NCBI RefSeq assembly: GCF_001269925.1
Contig: NZ_LHVO01000018.1
Span: 62,001-126,000, forward strand
Reading direction: 5' to 3'
Source of the DNA: Pseudomonas sp. MIACH
GTDB taxonomy: Bacteria > Pseudomonadota > Gammaproteobacteria > Pseudomonadales > Pseudomonadaceae
DNA: 64,000 nt
Shown here piece after piece: positions 1-9,450 of this stretch; position 1 is the stretch's first letter; the number at the start of each line of letters is the position of its first letter. Made by a program: the position numbers and the translations under genes. The notes below the pieces were generated by a model. That model was given only the letters and a program-made list of their open reading frames with translations, was not told where the DNA came from and ran no database searches.

Positions 1-929
1 CTCGACCAGTTGGCATACCACTGGCGGAACAGCGCGTATTGATGCTCGGCGTAACGCCGCTGGGCATCGCTGAGCACGTCGGTCTCGTTGAAGTGCAGGG
101 CGTAGGCGTGGTCGCCGTTGAGTACCATCAGGTGCTTGTAATACAGCACCAGGTCGCAGCCTTCATCGAAGGATGAAAGCACCGCCAGCGCGCCTTCCAG
201 CTCACGGGCCAGGCGGCGGGCCTTGGCATCGCCCTTGGCCGCTTGCCTGCTCAGGGCTACCAGGTGCAACACTTCGCGAGGCAGCGCGTTGCCAATGCCG
301 GTGATCGCGCCCGTGGCGTTGCAGTTGACGAAACCGTGCACCACCTGGGTATCGACGCCGACCATCAGGGTCACGCTGTCGTCCTGGGAGGTGATGTGCT
401 CGGCGGCGTAGCGCAGGTCGGCGCCGCCACCGAATTCCTTGAAGCCGATCAGGTTCGGGTGTTCGCGGCGCAGTTCGAAGAACAACTCCGCGCGGGTGGC
501 GAAGCCGTAGTAGGGGCTGTTGTAGATCACCGCCGGCAGGTGGGGCGCGGCCTTGAGGATCGCCGAGAAATGCGCCTTTTGCGCGGTGGCCGAAGCGCCA
601 CGGGACAGCACACGCGGAATCACCATCAAACCATGGGCGCCAACCTTGGCCGCGTGGGCAGCGTGAGCCACCGCCTCACGGCTGTTCACCGCACCGGTAC
701 CGACAATGGTCGGCACGCCGGCCGCCACCAGGCGCGCTACGCCCTCCTGGCGCTCGGCTTCGGTGAGCAACGGCCAGTCGCCCATGGAACCGCAGTACAC
801 CACGGCGCTCATGCCGATATCGATCAGTTCGCGGCCCTTGGCGACCAGCGCGTCGAAGTCCGGCTTGCGCGCGGCGGTGCACGGGGTCATCAACGCGGGG
901 ATGCAACCGGTGAAGATGTTGTCGCTCAT
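1..929 (-). CDS. DapA-family aldolase/deaminase, probable 1-pyrroline-4-hydroxy-2-carboxylate deaminase (cut by window edge)
   Basis: This is a class I TIM-barrel enzyme of the dihydrodipicolinate synthase family. It starts at ATG 929 and is still open at base 1, so about 309 codons are visible. The Schiff-base lysine is in LIGFKEFGG (K163) and the family tyrosine in AVIYNSPYYG (Y135). The substrate loop reads GSMGDWPLLT instead of the GTTGE of true DapA, which argues against lysine biosynthesis. It lies 40 bp downstream of a hydroxyproline epimerase on the same strand. From that context I infer that it deaminates the cyclic imino acid made from cis-4-hydroxy-D-proline, giving alpha-ketoglutarate semialdehyde. 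Family certain; substrate inferred. Confidence 0.8.
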   Translation of the reverse strand, partial: MSDNIFTGCIPALMTPCTAARKPDFDALVAKGRELIDIGMSAVVYCGSMGDWPLLTEAERQEGVARLVAAGVPTIVGTGAVNSREAVAHAAHAAKVGAHGLMVIPRVLSRGASATAQKAHFSAILKAAPHLPAVIYNSPYYGFATRAELFFELRREHPNLIGFKEFGGGADLRYAAEHITSQDDSVTLMVGVDTQVVHGFVNCNATGAITGIGNALPREVLHLVALSRQAAKGDAKARRLARELEGALAVLSSFDEGCDLVLYYKHLMVLNGDHAYALHFNETDVLSDAQRRYAEHQYALFRQWYANWS

Positions 930-969
930 TGTCCTGGCTCCTTACAACGTTCAATCAAACGGGATGGGC

Positions 970-1896
970 TCAGATGCCCCAGGCAAACGGGTCTTGTTCG
1001 TCGATCAGCAACGTGCTGTCGGCGGTCACGTAGGCGCGGCCTGTGATGAAAGGGATGACACGCTGGCCGTCCCATTCATAGCGGCCTTCGAACTGGCTGC
1101 CGGTGATGCTGGCTTGTATCCAGGGCGCACCGGGGGCGAGCTTTCCATCGGCGGCCAGACACGCCAGCTTGGCGCTGGTGCCGGTGCCGCAGGGTGAGCG
1201 GTCGTAGGCTTTGCCGGGGCACATCACGAAGTTGCGACTGTTGGCGTGGGCGTCGTCGGCGAACAGTTCGACATGGTCGATCAGGGCGCCATCGGGGCCG
1301 CGGATGCCCTGGGCGTCGAGGGCCTTGAGCATCGCCCAGGTGTAGTCGGTGAGGGCGTCGACGTTGTCCATCTCCAGCGCCATACCGTGCTCGGAAACCA
1401 GGAAAAACCAGTTGCCACCCCAGGCAATATCGCCCTGGACCACGCCGTGGCCCGGCACCGATACCGCGATCTGCTCGCGATAACGATAGGCGGGCACGTT
1501 GCGCAGGGTCACGGCGCCGTCATCGTGCAGCGTCGCCGTGACCGGTCCTACCGGCGTGTCGATGCTGTGCTCGCCCGGCTGGATGCGCCCCAAGTGGTGC
1601 AAGGACGCCACCAGGCCGATGGTGCCGTGGCCGCACATCCCCAGGTAACCGGCGTTGTTGAAGAAGATCACCCCGCAGGTGGCGCCTGGGGTGACGGGCG
1701 CGCAGTACAGCGCACCGACCAGTACGTCATTGCCACGCGGTTCCAGCAGGCAGGCGCGGCGCCACCGGTCGTGCTCTGTGCGCAGGTTTTCCAACTGGTC
1801 GGCGATGCTCGCGCCCTTGAGCGCGGGGAAGCCGGTCATCACCAGGCGCGTGGGCTCGCCGCCGGTATGGGAGTCGATCACGTGCAGTCGCTTCAT
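970..1896 (-). CDS. lhpA: 4-hydroxyproline 2-epimerase (proline racemase family)
   Basis: Cytosolic, cofactor-independent epimerase of 308 aa converting trans-4-hydroxy-L-proline to cis-4-hydroxy-D-proline, the first step of hydroxyproline catabolism. Both catalytic cysteines are visible: Cys88 in MCGHGTIG and Cys236 in SPCGTGTSA. Having both separates it from the related trans-3-hydroxyproline dehydratases, where the second position is Thr. The length is typical for the family. It is probably co-transcribed with the downstream DapA-family gene, and the divergent AraC gene at 2108 is the likely regulator. The D-hydroxyproline dehydrogenase needed for the next step is not in the window. Confidence 0.9.
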   Translation of the reverse strand: MKRLHVIDSHTGGEPTRLVMTGFPALKGASIADQLENLRTEHDRWRRACLLEPRGNDVLVGALYCAPVTPGATCGVIFFNNAGYLGMCGHGTIGLVASLHHLGRIQPGEHSIDTPVGPVTATLHDDGAVTLRNVPAYRYREQIAVSVPGHGVVQGDIAWGGNWFFLVSEHGMALEMDNVDALTDYTWAMLKALDAQGIRGPDGALIDHVELFADDAHANSRNFVMCPGKAYDRSPCGTGTSAKLACLAADGKLAPGAPWIQASITGSQFEGRYEWDGQRVIPFITGRAYVTADSTLLIDEQDPFAWGI

Positions 1897-2107
1897 AACG
1901 CGCTCCCTCTATGAAAGCTGTGGGGTGCTTTCCTATGAGTGTATGGATAGGCATGCAGTGGCCCTATCGTGAACGCGCAAGCGCGGCGGCGATTGATGTT
2001 TTTTGCTGGCATCGATGACGAATTCAGCACAGTCCGCCATGCTCGACAGCACCCCGGGCATGGGGCAATCTGCTTGCCATCAAGGTGAACGCCGGGGAGA
2101 GACACTC

Positions 2108-2875
2108 ATGCTTCAAAGCGCGTTTGCGAGCCTTTGCCAAGGGCTCGGGGCAAGCCCTCCCCACAGCATCGAGCAGCTATTGGCCGGTGTGGCGCAGTTG
2201 CTGCCGATGCTGGACGTGATCCCCAATGCCGCCATCTTCATCAAGGACACGGACGCCCGTTACGTCCTCGCCAACCGCACGCTGGTGCAACGTTGCGGCC
2301 TCAAGCAGTTGCAACCGTTGCTGGGCAAGACCAGCGCCGAAGTGTTTCCCGCACAATTGGGGCCGGGCTACACCGAGCAGGACCGGCGCGTGCTGGAGCA
2401 GGGCCTTGTGCTGGAAGACCAACTCGAACTGCACCTCTACGGCAGCCGCGAGCCCGGCTGGTGCCTCACCCACAAATGGCCGCTGTACAACCACGAAGGC
2501 CGCATCATCGGCCTGGCCGGGATCTCGGTCGACCTGCAATCGGCCAGCCAAACCCACCCGGCCTACCAACGCCTGGCTGCGGTGGACGAGCACATCCGCA
2601 CGCACTTCAACCGCCGCGTCACCCTCGGCGAACTGACGCGCATCGCCGGTATTTCCGTGGCGCAACTGGAGCGCTACTGCAAACGCGTGTTCCACCTGAC
2701 ACCCCGGCAGATGATCCAGAAAGTGCGGTTGGAACACGCCCATCGCTTATTGCACAGCGACATGCCGATTACTGAAGTCGCGCTGCAATGCGGCTATACC
2801 GACCACAGCGCGTTTACGCGGCAGTTCAAGGCGTCGACCGGGTTTACGCCGAGGCAGTATCGGGAAACCTGCTGA
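2108..2875 (+). CDS. AraC-family transcriptional regulator with N-terminal PAS domain
   Basis: A 255-aa regulator. Residues about 35-140 form a PAS-like sensor (PNAAIFIKDTDARYVLANRT is the PAS core) and about 155-255 the double helix-turn-helix AraC domain (ITEVALQCGYTDHSAFTRQF, GFTPRQYRETC). I chose ATG 2108 because GGGGAG lies 8 bp upstream; an in-frame start at 2003 has no such site. The gene is divergent from the hydroxyproline epimerase, with about 210 bp of shared upstream DNA, so it is the probable activator of that operon. The PAS domain could bind the substrate or an intermediate. Family certain; target inferred. Confidence 0.85.
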   Translation: MLQSAFASLCQGLGASPPHSIEQLLAGVAQLLPMLDVIPNAAIFIKDTDARYVLANRTLVQRCGLKQLQPLLGKTSAEVFPAQLGPGYTEQDRRVLEQGLVLEDQLELHLYGSREPGWCLTHKWPLYNHEGRIIGLAGISVDLQSASQTHPAYQRLAAVDEHIRTHFNRRVTLGELTRIAGISVAQLERYCKRVFHLTPRQMIQKVRLEHAHRLLHSDMPITEVALQCGYTDHSAFTRQFKASTGFTPRQYRETC

Positions 2876-2998
2876 GCACGCTGAAGAGGTGGAGATACCG
2901 AAGGTCGTCGCCGGCAAGCCACATTGCAATGCAACGAATGGCCCACCGAACCCTCATATGTTCACGAGTAATGTTTAACGACGACAGGTACCGAGCTT

Positions 2999-5062
2999 AT
3001 GACCGCGGCTGAAAACAACCATGTGAACTGGCTGGTGGAACAATCGATGCTGCACGCGGCACGCCAGCGCGCCAAGCTCTATTCAGGCCAGGGCCGGTTG
3101 TGGCAACAGCCGTATGCGCAGACCCGGCCCCGTGATGCCTCAGCCTTGTCGTCGGTGTGGTTTACCGCCTACCCGGCGTCGATTGTGACCCGCGAGGGCG
3201 GTACGGTGCTGGAGGCGTTGGGGGACGAGACGCTGTGGCAGGCACTGTCGAAGATCGGCATTCAGGGCATCCATAATGGCCCGCTGAAAAAATCCGGTGG
3301 CCTCACCGGCACACGGCACACGCCGACCATCGACGGCAATTTCGACCGCATCAGCTTCGAGATCGACCCGCAGTTGGGCACCGAGGCGCAGTTGCAGGCG
3401 TTGACGCGCATGGCCGCCGCGCACAACGCGGTGATCATTGACGATGTGATTCCGTCCCACACCGGCAAGGGCGCGGACTTTCGCCTGGCCGAGATGGCCT
3501 ACGAGGATTACCCCGGCCTTTACCACATGGTGGAGATCCGCGAGGAAGACTGGCCGTTGCTGCCCGACGTAGCCGAGGGCCGCGATGCGCAGAACCTCAG
3601 CCCGCTGCAAGTCGATGCACTGCGCGACAAGCACTACATCGTCGGCCAGTTGCAACGGGTGATTTTCTTCGAGCCCGGCGTCAAGGAAACCGACTGGAGC
3701 ACCACGCCCGTGGTCATCGGCGTGGATGGCAAGCCGCGCCGCTGGGTGTACCTGCACTATTTCAAGGAAGGCCAGCCGTCGCTGAACTGGCTCGACCCGA
3801 CTTTCGCCGCGCAGCAGATGATCATCGGCGACGCCTTGCACGCCATCGATGTGATGGGCGCGAAAATCCTGCGCCTGGACGCCAATGGCTTCCTCGGTGT
3901 GGAACGCACCCTCGATGGCACGGCCTGGTCCGAGAGCCATCCGCTGTCGATTACCGGCAACCAGTTGCTGGGCGGGGCGATTCGCAAGGCCGGCGGTTTC
4001 AGCTTCCAGGAGTTGAACCTCACGGTGGATGACATTGCGTCGATGTCCCACGGCGGCGCCGACCTGTCCTATGACTTCATCACCCGCCCGGCGTACCAAC
4101 ACGCGCTGTTGATGGGCGATGCCGAATTCCTGCGCCTGATGCTGCGCGAAATGCACCGCCAGGGCATCGACCCCGGCTCGCTGATCCATGCGTTGCAGAA
4201 CCACGATGAGCTGACCCTGGAACTGGTGCACTTCTGGACCCTGCACGCCCACGACACCTTCCTTTACCAGGGCCAGACGTTCCCCGGCAATATCCTGCGC
4301 GAGCACATCCGCGAGCAGATGTACGAGCGCCTGGCCGGCGAGCACGCGCCGTACAACCTCAAGTTCGTGACCAATGGGGTGTCCTGCACCACCGCCAGCA
4401 TCATCACGGCGGCGCTGGGCATTCGTGACCTGGAGGCGATCAGTGCGGCGGACATTCAACAGATTCGCCAGATCCACTTACTGCTGGTGATGTACAACGC
4501 CATGCAGCCGGGGGTGTTCGCCTTGTCCGGCTGGGACCTGGTAGGCGCGCTGCCGCTGGCGGCCGATGAGGTCGCGCACTTGATGCAGGATGGCGATACC
4601 CGCTGGATTCATCGCGGCGCCTACGACCTGGTGGACCTGAACCCGGACGCAGAATTGTCGGCCGGTCAGATGCCGCGCTCTAAAAGCCTCTACGGCAGCC
4701 TCAACAGCCAGTTGCAGGACCCGGAATCGTTTGCCTCGCAACTGCAAAAAATCCTCGCCGTGCGCCGTGCCTACGACATCGCCGCCAGCCGCCAGATACT
4801 GGTGCCAGACGTCCAGAACCCTGGACTGTTGATCATGGTCCACGACTTGCCGGCCGGCAAAGGCACGCAAATCACCGCGCTGAACTTCGGCGCCACACCG
4901 ATCACCGAAACCCTGCACCTGCCGGACATCGCGGCCGGGATGGTGGTGGACATCATCAACGAACGGGTAGAAGGGGACCTGACCGCGGAGGGTGAGTTCA
5001 CCATTACCCTGGATGCGTACGAGGGGTTGGCGCTGCGGGTTATCAGCAGCACGCCGATGTAA
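2999..5062 (+). CDS. treS: Trehalose synthase / maltose alpha-D-glucosyltransferase (GH13)
   Basis: A 687-aa glycoside hydrolase family 13 protein. GH13 landmarks appear in order: [10 protein letters not shown] (region I), ILRLDANGF with the nucleophile Asp (region II), FSFQELN with the acid/base Glu (region III) and HALQNHDEL with the transition-state Asp (region IV). A C-terminal beta domain follows from about residue 590. The length of about 690 aa and the N-terminal [11 protein letters not shown] segment match the long trehalose synthases described from Pseudomonas, which isomerise maltose to trehalose. No other trehalose or glycogen genes are adjacent, so it is probably monocistronic. 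It could instead be a related GH13 isomerase. Confidence 0.75.
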   Translation: MTAAENNHVNWLVEQSMLHAARQRAKLYSGQGRLWQQPYAQTRPRDASALSSVWFTAYPASIVTREGGTVLEALGDETLWQALSKIGIQGIHNGPLKKSGGLTGTRHTPTIDGNFDRISFEIDPQLGTEAQLQALTRMAAAHNAVIIDDVIPSHTGKGADFRLAEMAYEDYPGLYHMVEIREEDWPLLPDVAEGRDAQNLSPLQVDALRDKHYIVGQLQRVIFFEPGVKETDWSTTPVVIGVDGKPRRWVYLHYFKEGQPSLNWLDPTFAAQQMIIGDALHAIDVMGAKILRLDANGFLGVERTLDGTAWSESHPLSITGNQLLGGAIRKAGGFSFQELNLTVDDIASMSHGGADLSYDFITRPAYQHALLMGDAEFLRLMLREMHRQGIDPGSLIHALQNHDELTLELVHFWTLHAHDTFLYQGQTFPGNILREHIREQMYERLAGEHAPYNLKFVTNGVSCTTASIITAALGIRDLEAISAADIQQIRQIHLLLVMYNAMQPGVFALSGWDLVGALPLAADEVAHLMQDGDTRWIHRGAYDLVDLNPDAELSAGQMPRSKSLYGSLNSQLQDPESFASQLQKILAVRRAYDIAASRQILVPDVQNPGLLIMVHDLPAGKGTQITALNFGATPITETLHLPDIAAGMVVDIINERVEGDLTAEGEFTITLDAYEGLALRVISSTPM

Positions 5063-5091
5063 CTCCAATCCTCCAAGCCCCGAAGAACCAA

Positions 5092-5113
5092 ATGTGGGAG
5101 GGGTTTCCCCCAG
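5092..5113. repeat. REP-like palindromic element
   Basis: GTGGGAGGGG-TTTCCCCCA is an imperfect palindrome downstream of treS. It has the form of the short GC-rich extragenic palindromes common between genes in P. fluorescens-group genomes. It falls in the 88-bp gap between convergent genes and may also aid 3' end formation. Confidence 0.4.
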
Positions 5114-5150
5114 GCACACCTGCTCCAGCTTGCGCCGCAGGCTGGGGATA

Positions 5151-5600
5151 TCACCCTGCGCCTGGCAGAGCAAAGTAATCGGGTGAGTTTGTACAAAGTG
5201 ATGGGGGGCGGGTGGCAGTAGCCCCAGGTGTGCGGCGTTGAGAGCGCGCCATGAACCATTCCAGCACCAGGTATTCCGGCAAGCCGCAGCGCCAGTAACG
5301 TTCACCTTGGTGGGGCAGGTGCACGTCTGCACAGTCAGCCGGACGGCTGTAGATAAACACGTTTTCGATGGCGTACACCTCAAACGAAGATCCGTTCATC
5401 CCGGGTGTTCGCACCAGGTTGTCGGCCGCCAGCAACACGTCGAACGGTGTCCGTCCGGCGCGGCTCATTCTCAGGGCCTCGGTGGCACTGCCGGCCGTCG
5501 CAATGCAGTAATAACCCATGCGGTTGAGCATTTTTTCGATCTGCAGGACATGGGCGTGCAGTGGATCCACGATAAGGATGCGCAGGTGTTTGTCGATCAT
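5151..5600 (-). CDS. Degenerate response-regulator receiver-like protein, possibly frameshifted
   Basis: Predicted 149 aa. Residues 1 to about 110 resemble a CheY-like receiver: LRILIVDPLHAHVLQIEKMLNRMGYY is the first strand and helix, and PFDVLLAADNLV is the strand that normally ends in the phosphorylated Asp. That Asp is displaced (AADN) and the paired acidic residues near the N-terminus are reduced to one. No output domain is present. After FMARSQRRT (about residue 115) the composition turns proline- and serine-rich, while another frame of the same strand reads like ordinary protein, so a frameshift near 5238-5246 is possible. Function unknown. Confidence 0.5.
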   Translation of the reverse strand: MIDKHLRILIVDPLHAHVLQIEKMLNRMGYYCIATAGSATEALRMSRAGRTPFDVLLAADNLVRTPGMNGSSFEVYAIENVFIYSRPADCADVHLPHQGERYWRCGLPEYLVLEWFMARSQRRTPGATATRPPSLCTNSPDYFALPGAG

Positions 5601-5889
5601 GGAGAGGACCTGTCAGCGTGCGGATGGGTAGGGGCCCAGCGTAGCGATGGCAGGCAGGGATTGGATTAAGACGGGTCTGAAAGTTCCGCGCTCAGGACAC
5701 TGAGCCGGACTGGGTGGGGGCGCCCTGGCGCTGTATTTACGCGCAAGGAATAACCGCCACCCTGCAATGGCAGCCTGGAATAGGAATCAGTAGTAGCTTA
5801 GTGCCACCGCTGGTCGGATCGTCAGCGGCGCATAGGAACGATTTTTGAGGGGCACCGCTCTACTTCCGCGGACTTAATCAGGTGCTCAA

Positions 5890-6093
5890 ATGCAGCAATC
5901 AACACGGCGTTCTGCAGTAAAGGCCTGGGCGGATATCTACTCCCAGGCTGTAAATGATCGGGATATTGAGGACAAATATTTCAAATTGCTGAGGAAGGCC
6001 GACGATATGGAGAGCACCGGCCTCATCAATGGGAGTGAATGGAGGAGGCTTGTTCGCAGAGCAGGCGAATTCCTCGCAAGCACAGCCGAATGA
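5890..6093 (+). CDS. Small hypothetical protein (67 aa)
   Basis: A charged, mostly helical 67-aa protein with no signal peptide or membrane segment. Its coding frame fills the space up to a strong hairpin at 6101-6124. AGGTG lies about 9 bp before the ATG. I do not recognise a family. Convergent with the gene at 6109. Confidence 0.5.
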   Translation: MQQSTRRSAVKAWADIYSQAVNDRDIEDKYFKLLRKADDMESTGLINGSEWRRLVRRAGEFLASTAE

Positions 6094-6100
6094 ATCAGAA

Positions 6101-6124
6101 CGGGAGAGCTAGCCCACTCTCCCG
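6101..6124. terminator. Bidirectional hairpin between convergent genes
   Basis: A perfect 8-bp stem CGGGAGAG/CTCTCCCG with an 8-nt loop lies immediately after the stop at 6093 and covers the 3' end of the convergent gene. There is no long U tract on either side, so termination is likely but not certain. Confidence 0.5.
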
Positions 6125-6354
6125 CCCTTGGACATGTCGATCTCAAACACCAGCTCTTCAGCCAGTTTTTGAATACTTGAGCTGTCTGCAAGCGTGGCCA
6201 GGTTGATACCCGTCGTGCAAAACATCGCGTCATGCTCGGGCTGCCTGACCAGGACGGTAGCCGTCCAGCCGTTGATCAGGATGCAATCCACCTGGTGACC
6301 GGGCAGGCTGCGCTCCAGGTCCGCGGTCAGTGATAGCTTCTTCCAACTGTGCAT
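6109..6354 (-). CDS. Small hypothetical protein (81 aa)
   Basis: An 81-aa protein with alternating beta-rich hydrophobic stretches (VDCILINGWTATVLV) and an acidic C-terminal helix (AEELVFEIDM). No family recognised. It lies just downstream of the nitrile-cluster acyl-CoA synthetase, but on the far side of its stop codon and without sign of co-function. The ribosome-binding site is weak. Confidence 0.5.
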   Translation of the reverse strand: MHSWKKLSLTADLERSLPGHQVDCILINGWTATVLVRQPEHDAMFCTTGINLATLADSSSIQKLAEELVFEIDMSKGGRVG

Positions 6355-6419
6355 GATGACCCGCTAACTCGTCAGTGATGCAGGGTTGACAGGCGGCGCT
6401 GGAAAAAGTGCCAACGGCT

Positions 6420-8060
6420 TCATGCACCGGCGGACTGCTGTCGGGCAATTTCCTGGTTGCGCAGAATGAACCGCTGCAACTTGCCACTGGGCGTCTTGGG
6501 CAGTTGTTCGACGAACTCCACCTCCCGAGGGTAAGCATGTGCGGCCAGGCGCTGGCGGACGTGCAGGCGCAGTGCTTCGGCCAATTCGGTGCTCGGTGGG
6601 TACTGGTTGCTCAGCACCACAAAGGCTTTGATCAGCTCGGTGCGTTGTGGGTCGGGCTTGCCGATCACGGCCGCTTCGATCACGGCCGGGTGCTCGATCA
6701 GGGCGCTTTCGACGTCGAAAGGCCCGACGCGATAGCCGGACGTGGTGATCACATCATCATTGCGGCCGACGAAGCTGATACTGCCGTCGTCATTCAACTC
6801 GACAATATCGCCGCTCAGGTAATAGCGACCCACAAAGGCCTGGGTGGGCATCTTCAAATACCCCTCGAACCAACACAGGGGCGAGCGCTCGCGATCCACC
6901 GCCAGGACGCCCGGCCGACCTGCCGGCAATTCCCGATAAGCGTCATCCAGCACGACGATGCGGTAGCCGGGCACCGCATAACCCGCCGAGCCCTCACGTA
7001 CCGGATGGCGCAAACGGTGGTGATTGCACAGCACCATGCCGACCTCAGTCTGGCCGTAATGATCGTGAATGATCACGTCCAGTTGCTCGGCAAACCAACG
7101 GATGACTTGTGGGTTGAGCGGCTCGCCGGCACTGCTGACGGCGCGCAGGTGGCCGCGTACGGCGCTGGCGAACGCCGCCCCTTCGGCGATGAGCAGGCGA
7201 TACGCCGTGGGTGAACCGGCCAGATTGCTGATGGCGTACTTGGCGATGATTCGGCACGTGCTCTCTACCGTGAACGGGCCGTTATAGAACAGCGTCGCAT
7301 GACCGCACGCCAGCGGGCCGGTCACTGCGTAATACAGGCCGTAGGCCCAGCCGGGATCGGCCAGGTTCCAGAAACGGTCGTCATCACGCAGGCCAATCGC
7401 GTCACGCATGTAACCCTTGAAGGCCAGAATGGCGCGCAATGGCACTTCCAGAGGCTTGGCCGGCCCGGTTGTGCCCGACGTGCACATCAACAGGAACGGC
7501 GCGCTGGCGTCCAGCAGCACGGGTTCGCACTCGACGCTGTGGCGATCCAGCGTGGTCCAGAACGGGTAATCGCCCGGGTGCTTTGGGTGATCGCCGGTGA
7601 CGACGATGCTGGGGCAGTTGGCAACGTCGTCCAGCTTGGGGCGGTTTTGGCTGTCGGTGATGATCCAGCGGGCGTTGGAGCAGTCCAATCGCTGCTCGAT
7701 CGCCTTGGGACCGAAGGCGGTGAAGAGCGGTTGATAGACCGCGCCCACCCGCCAGGTGCCTAAGATCGCAATCAACAGCTCAACCGTGCGCGGCATCAGG
7801 CCGGCAACACGATCTCCCGGCTGCACACCCTGCTCACGCAAAAAATTGCCGAAGCGTGCAGCGTCTGCCTGCAATTGCTTGAAGGTGTAGTGCGTAGCGC
7901 TGCCATCCTGGGCTTCGCAATACAACGCCACGGCTTCGGCGTGGGCGTGTCGGTCACAGCACTCGATGCAGGCGTTCAAGGCCGCGAGGTCGCCTTGCAA
8001 CGCCTGCTCGGCGGTGTGCAGATAATTGAAGGACGTGGCGACAGATTGATAATCACGCAT
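6420..8060 (-). CDS. acsA: Acyl-CoA synthetase of the nitrile-degradation cluster
   Basis: A 546-aa AMP-forming acyl-CoA ligase (ANL superfamily). The phosphate-binding loop is TSGTTGPAKP (from residue 194), the adenine/ATP motifs include YGQTEVG and YLSGDIVELNDDGSISFVGR, and the catalytic lysine is K527 in PKTPSGKLQR. It is the last gene of the same-strand series running from the amidase, so it would activate the carboxylic acid released by the amidase to its CoA thioester. A comparable acsA closing the nitrile cluster is known from P. chlororaphis B23, with activity reported on butyrate. AGGTG precedes the ATG by 6 bp. The chain-length preference here is unknown. Confidence 0.85.
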   Translation of the reverse strand: MRDYQSVATSFNYLHTAEQALQGDLAALNACIECCDRHAHAEAVALYCEAQDGSATHYTFKQLQADAARFGNFLREQGVQPGDRVAGLMPRTVELLIAILGTWRVGAVYQPLFTAFGPKAIEQRLDCSNARWIITDSQNRPKLDDVANCPSIVVTGDHPKHPGDYPFWTTLDRHSVECEPVLLDASAPFLLMCTSGTTGPAKPLEVPLRAILAFKGYMRDAIGLRDDDRFWNLADPGWAYGLYYAVTGPLACGHATLFYNGPFTVESTCRIIAKYAISNLAGSPTAYRLLIAEGAAFASAVRGHLRAVSSAGEPLNPQVIRWFAEQLDVIIHDHYGQTEVGMVLCNHHRLRHPVREGSAGYAVPGYRIVVLDDAYRELPAGRPGVLAVDRERSPLCWFEGYLKMPTQAFVGRYYLSGDIVELNDDGSISFVGRNDDVITTSGYRVGPFDVESALIEHPAVIEAAVIGKPDPQRTELIKAFVVLSNQYPPSTELAEALRLHVRQRLAAHAYPREVEFVEQLPKTPSGKLQRFILRNQEIARQQSAGA

Positions 8061-8138
8061 AACGACACCTGGTTATTTTTATTGAGTTGGTACTGTGGCG
8101 CGCTTTGCCGATTGATCGGCGCTGCGCGGTTCAGCGGG

Positions 8139-9431
8139 CTAGCTGTCCATCATGTCGGCCGCTTGCTGGGTGGCCTGGCTGGTGCGAGTGGCCAGCTTTC
8201 GAACTTCATCGGCGACCACCGCGAATCCGCGTCCGGCCTCGCCAGCGCGGGCGGCCTCAATGGCGGCGTTCAGCGCCAACAGGTTGGTCTGGCTGGCAAT
8301 GCCCTGAATGGTGGCGACAATGTGCGTCAGTTTGCGCAAGGTCTCCTGCATCACCTGGTGCTGGTGTTCCTGAGCCGCGCGCATCGCGCTTTCTTCATGG
8401 TTGGCATGGATATCGGTGATGGCGCCCACCACTCTTTGCGGGGAACCATCCTCTGCGCGTCGCGTTTGCCCACGGCCGCGAAACCAGCGGTAATTGCCGC
8501 TGCTGTGCTTAAGCCGGTAGTCGACATCGAACGGTGTTTGTCCACTGCGGTCGTCGACGTGGGCGACAAACGCTGCAATTGCCCGGTCGCTGTCATCGGG
8601 GTGCAGGCGTGACGTCCAGCTTTCCAAGGTGTTGGGAAACTCTTCGACGGTGGTGTGTCCCAGCAGTCGACGCATTTGCGACGACCACCAGATTGTATTT
8701 TTCGGGTTCGCCGGATCACCCGCCACCACCTCGATATCCCACAGCCCGTCATGGAGCATTTCACGGGAAATCTCGAAGCGTGTGGCCGCCAGTTCGAGTG
8801 CCTCGTCGCGCAAATGCTGTTGGTGGATATCGCGCAGGCTGCCGCCGATGGCGACCGGCACGCCTTGCGCATCGCGGCGCGCCGCACCATTGATCCTGCA
8901 CCAGCGATAGTCGTCACCTGGGGCAAGGGCCATGCGCACGTCCAGGGTAAACGCGGTTCGTCCGCTGCGATCAGCCAGGTGCCTGGCCAGCGCGTCTAGC
9001 TGCCGTTGGCGGTCGGCGGGGTGCAGTTGTTCGTTCCAGCGACCCAACTGATCGATACCTTGGGGTTGGATCGACGCGACCCCGGTCCACCGCACTGCAC
9101 ACTCCAGCGCAGGTGCCGCGAGCCCCTGGGTTTCCAGTTCCCAGAACAGGTCACCGGCGCCTTGGGTGATCAACGTCCAACGCGCCTCCCATTCCTGCAA
9201 AAGCGTGTCTCGGCCGGCCAGTTGTTCGGCTAGACGGCTGGTTTCCAATGTCAGCGCGCGAACCTGTTCCTGCAGTGCTCGCCGCTCTTGCAGCAAGGTC
9301 TCGACGCCCGCGAGGATGCGGCGTAGCAGTGGGTTGTTCGACGACAGCGGCGTACTCGGCTGGTCAGGCTGGTCCAGTCTGTCGGCCAGCGGCGCCAATA
9401 CCCAGCGGTTGGTTCGACTGAAAAAAAGCAT
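8139..9431 (-). CDS. Soluble PAS-PAS protein with a minimal chemoreceptor signalling tip
   Basis: A 430-aa protein without membrane segments. Residues about 35-80 form a coiled coil ([18 protein letters not shown]). Two PAS/PAC units follow at about 85-210 and 215-340 ([24 protein letters not shown]). The end is a chemoreceptor hairpin tip, [20 protein letters not shown] with the following [15 protein letters not shown]. The usual long methylation helices are missing and only about 15 residues follow the tip. It sits between the nitrile hydratase activator and acsA on the same strand, 19 and 78 bp from its neighbours. It may couple CheA/CheW to a cytoplasmic signal from nitrile metabolism. 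The P. chlororaphis cluster has an ORF called nhpS before acsA, but I cannot confirm equivalence. Confidence 0.8.
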   Translation of the reverse strand: MLFFSRTNRWVLAPLADRLDQPDQPSTPLSSNNPLLRRILAGVETLLQERRALQEQVRALTLETSRLAEQLAGRDTLLQEWEARWTLITQGAGDLFWELETQGLAAPALECAVRWTGVASIQPQGIDQLGRWNEQLHPADRQRQLDALARHLADRSGRTAFTLDVRMALAPGDDYRWCRINGAARRDAQGVPVAIGGSLRDIHQQHLRDEALELAATRFEISREMLHDGLWDIEVVAGDPANPKNTIWWSSQMRRLLGHTTVEEFPNTLESWTSRLHPDDSDRAIAAFVAHVDDRSGQTPFDVDYRLKHSSGNYRWFRGRGQTRRAEDGSPQRVVGAITDIHANHEESAMRAAQEHQHQVMQETLRKLTHIVATIQGIASQTNLLALNAAIEAARAGEAGRGFAVVADEVRKLATRTSQATQQAADMMDS

Positions 9432-9450
9432 GGGGTACCTCTACCTCGGA

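Noticed and set aside
243..1914. Several plus-strand frames opposite the hydroxyproline genes
   Set aside because: They lie antisense to two enzymes with intact catalytic residues and show no domain or ribosome site.
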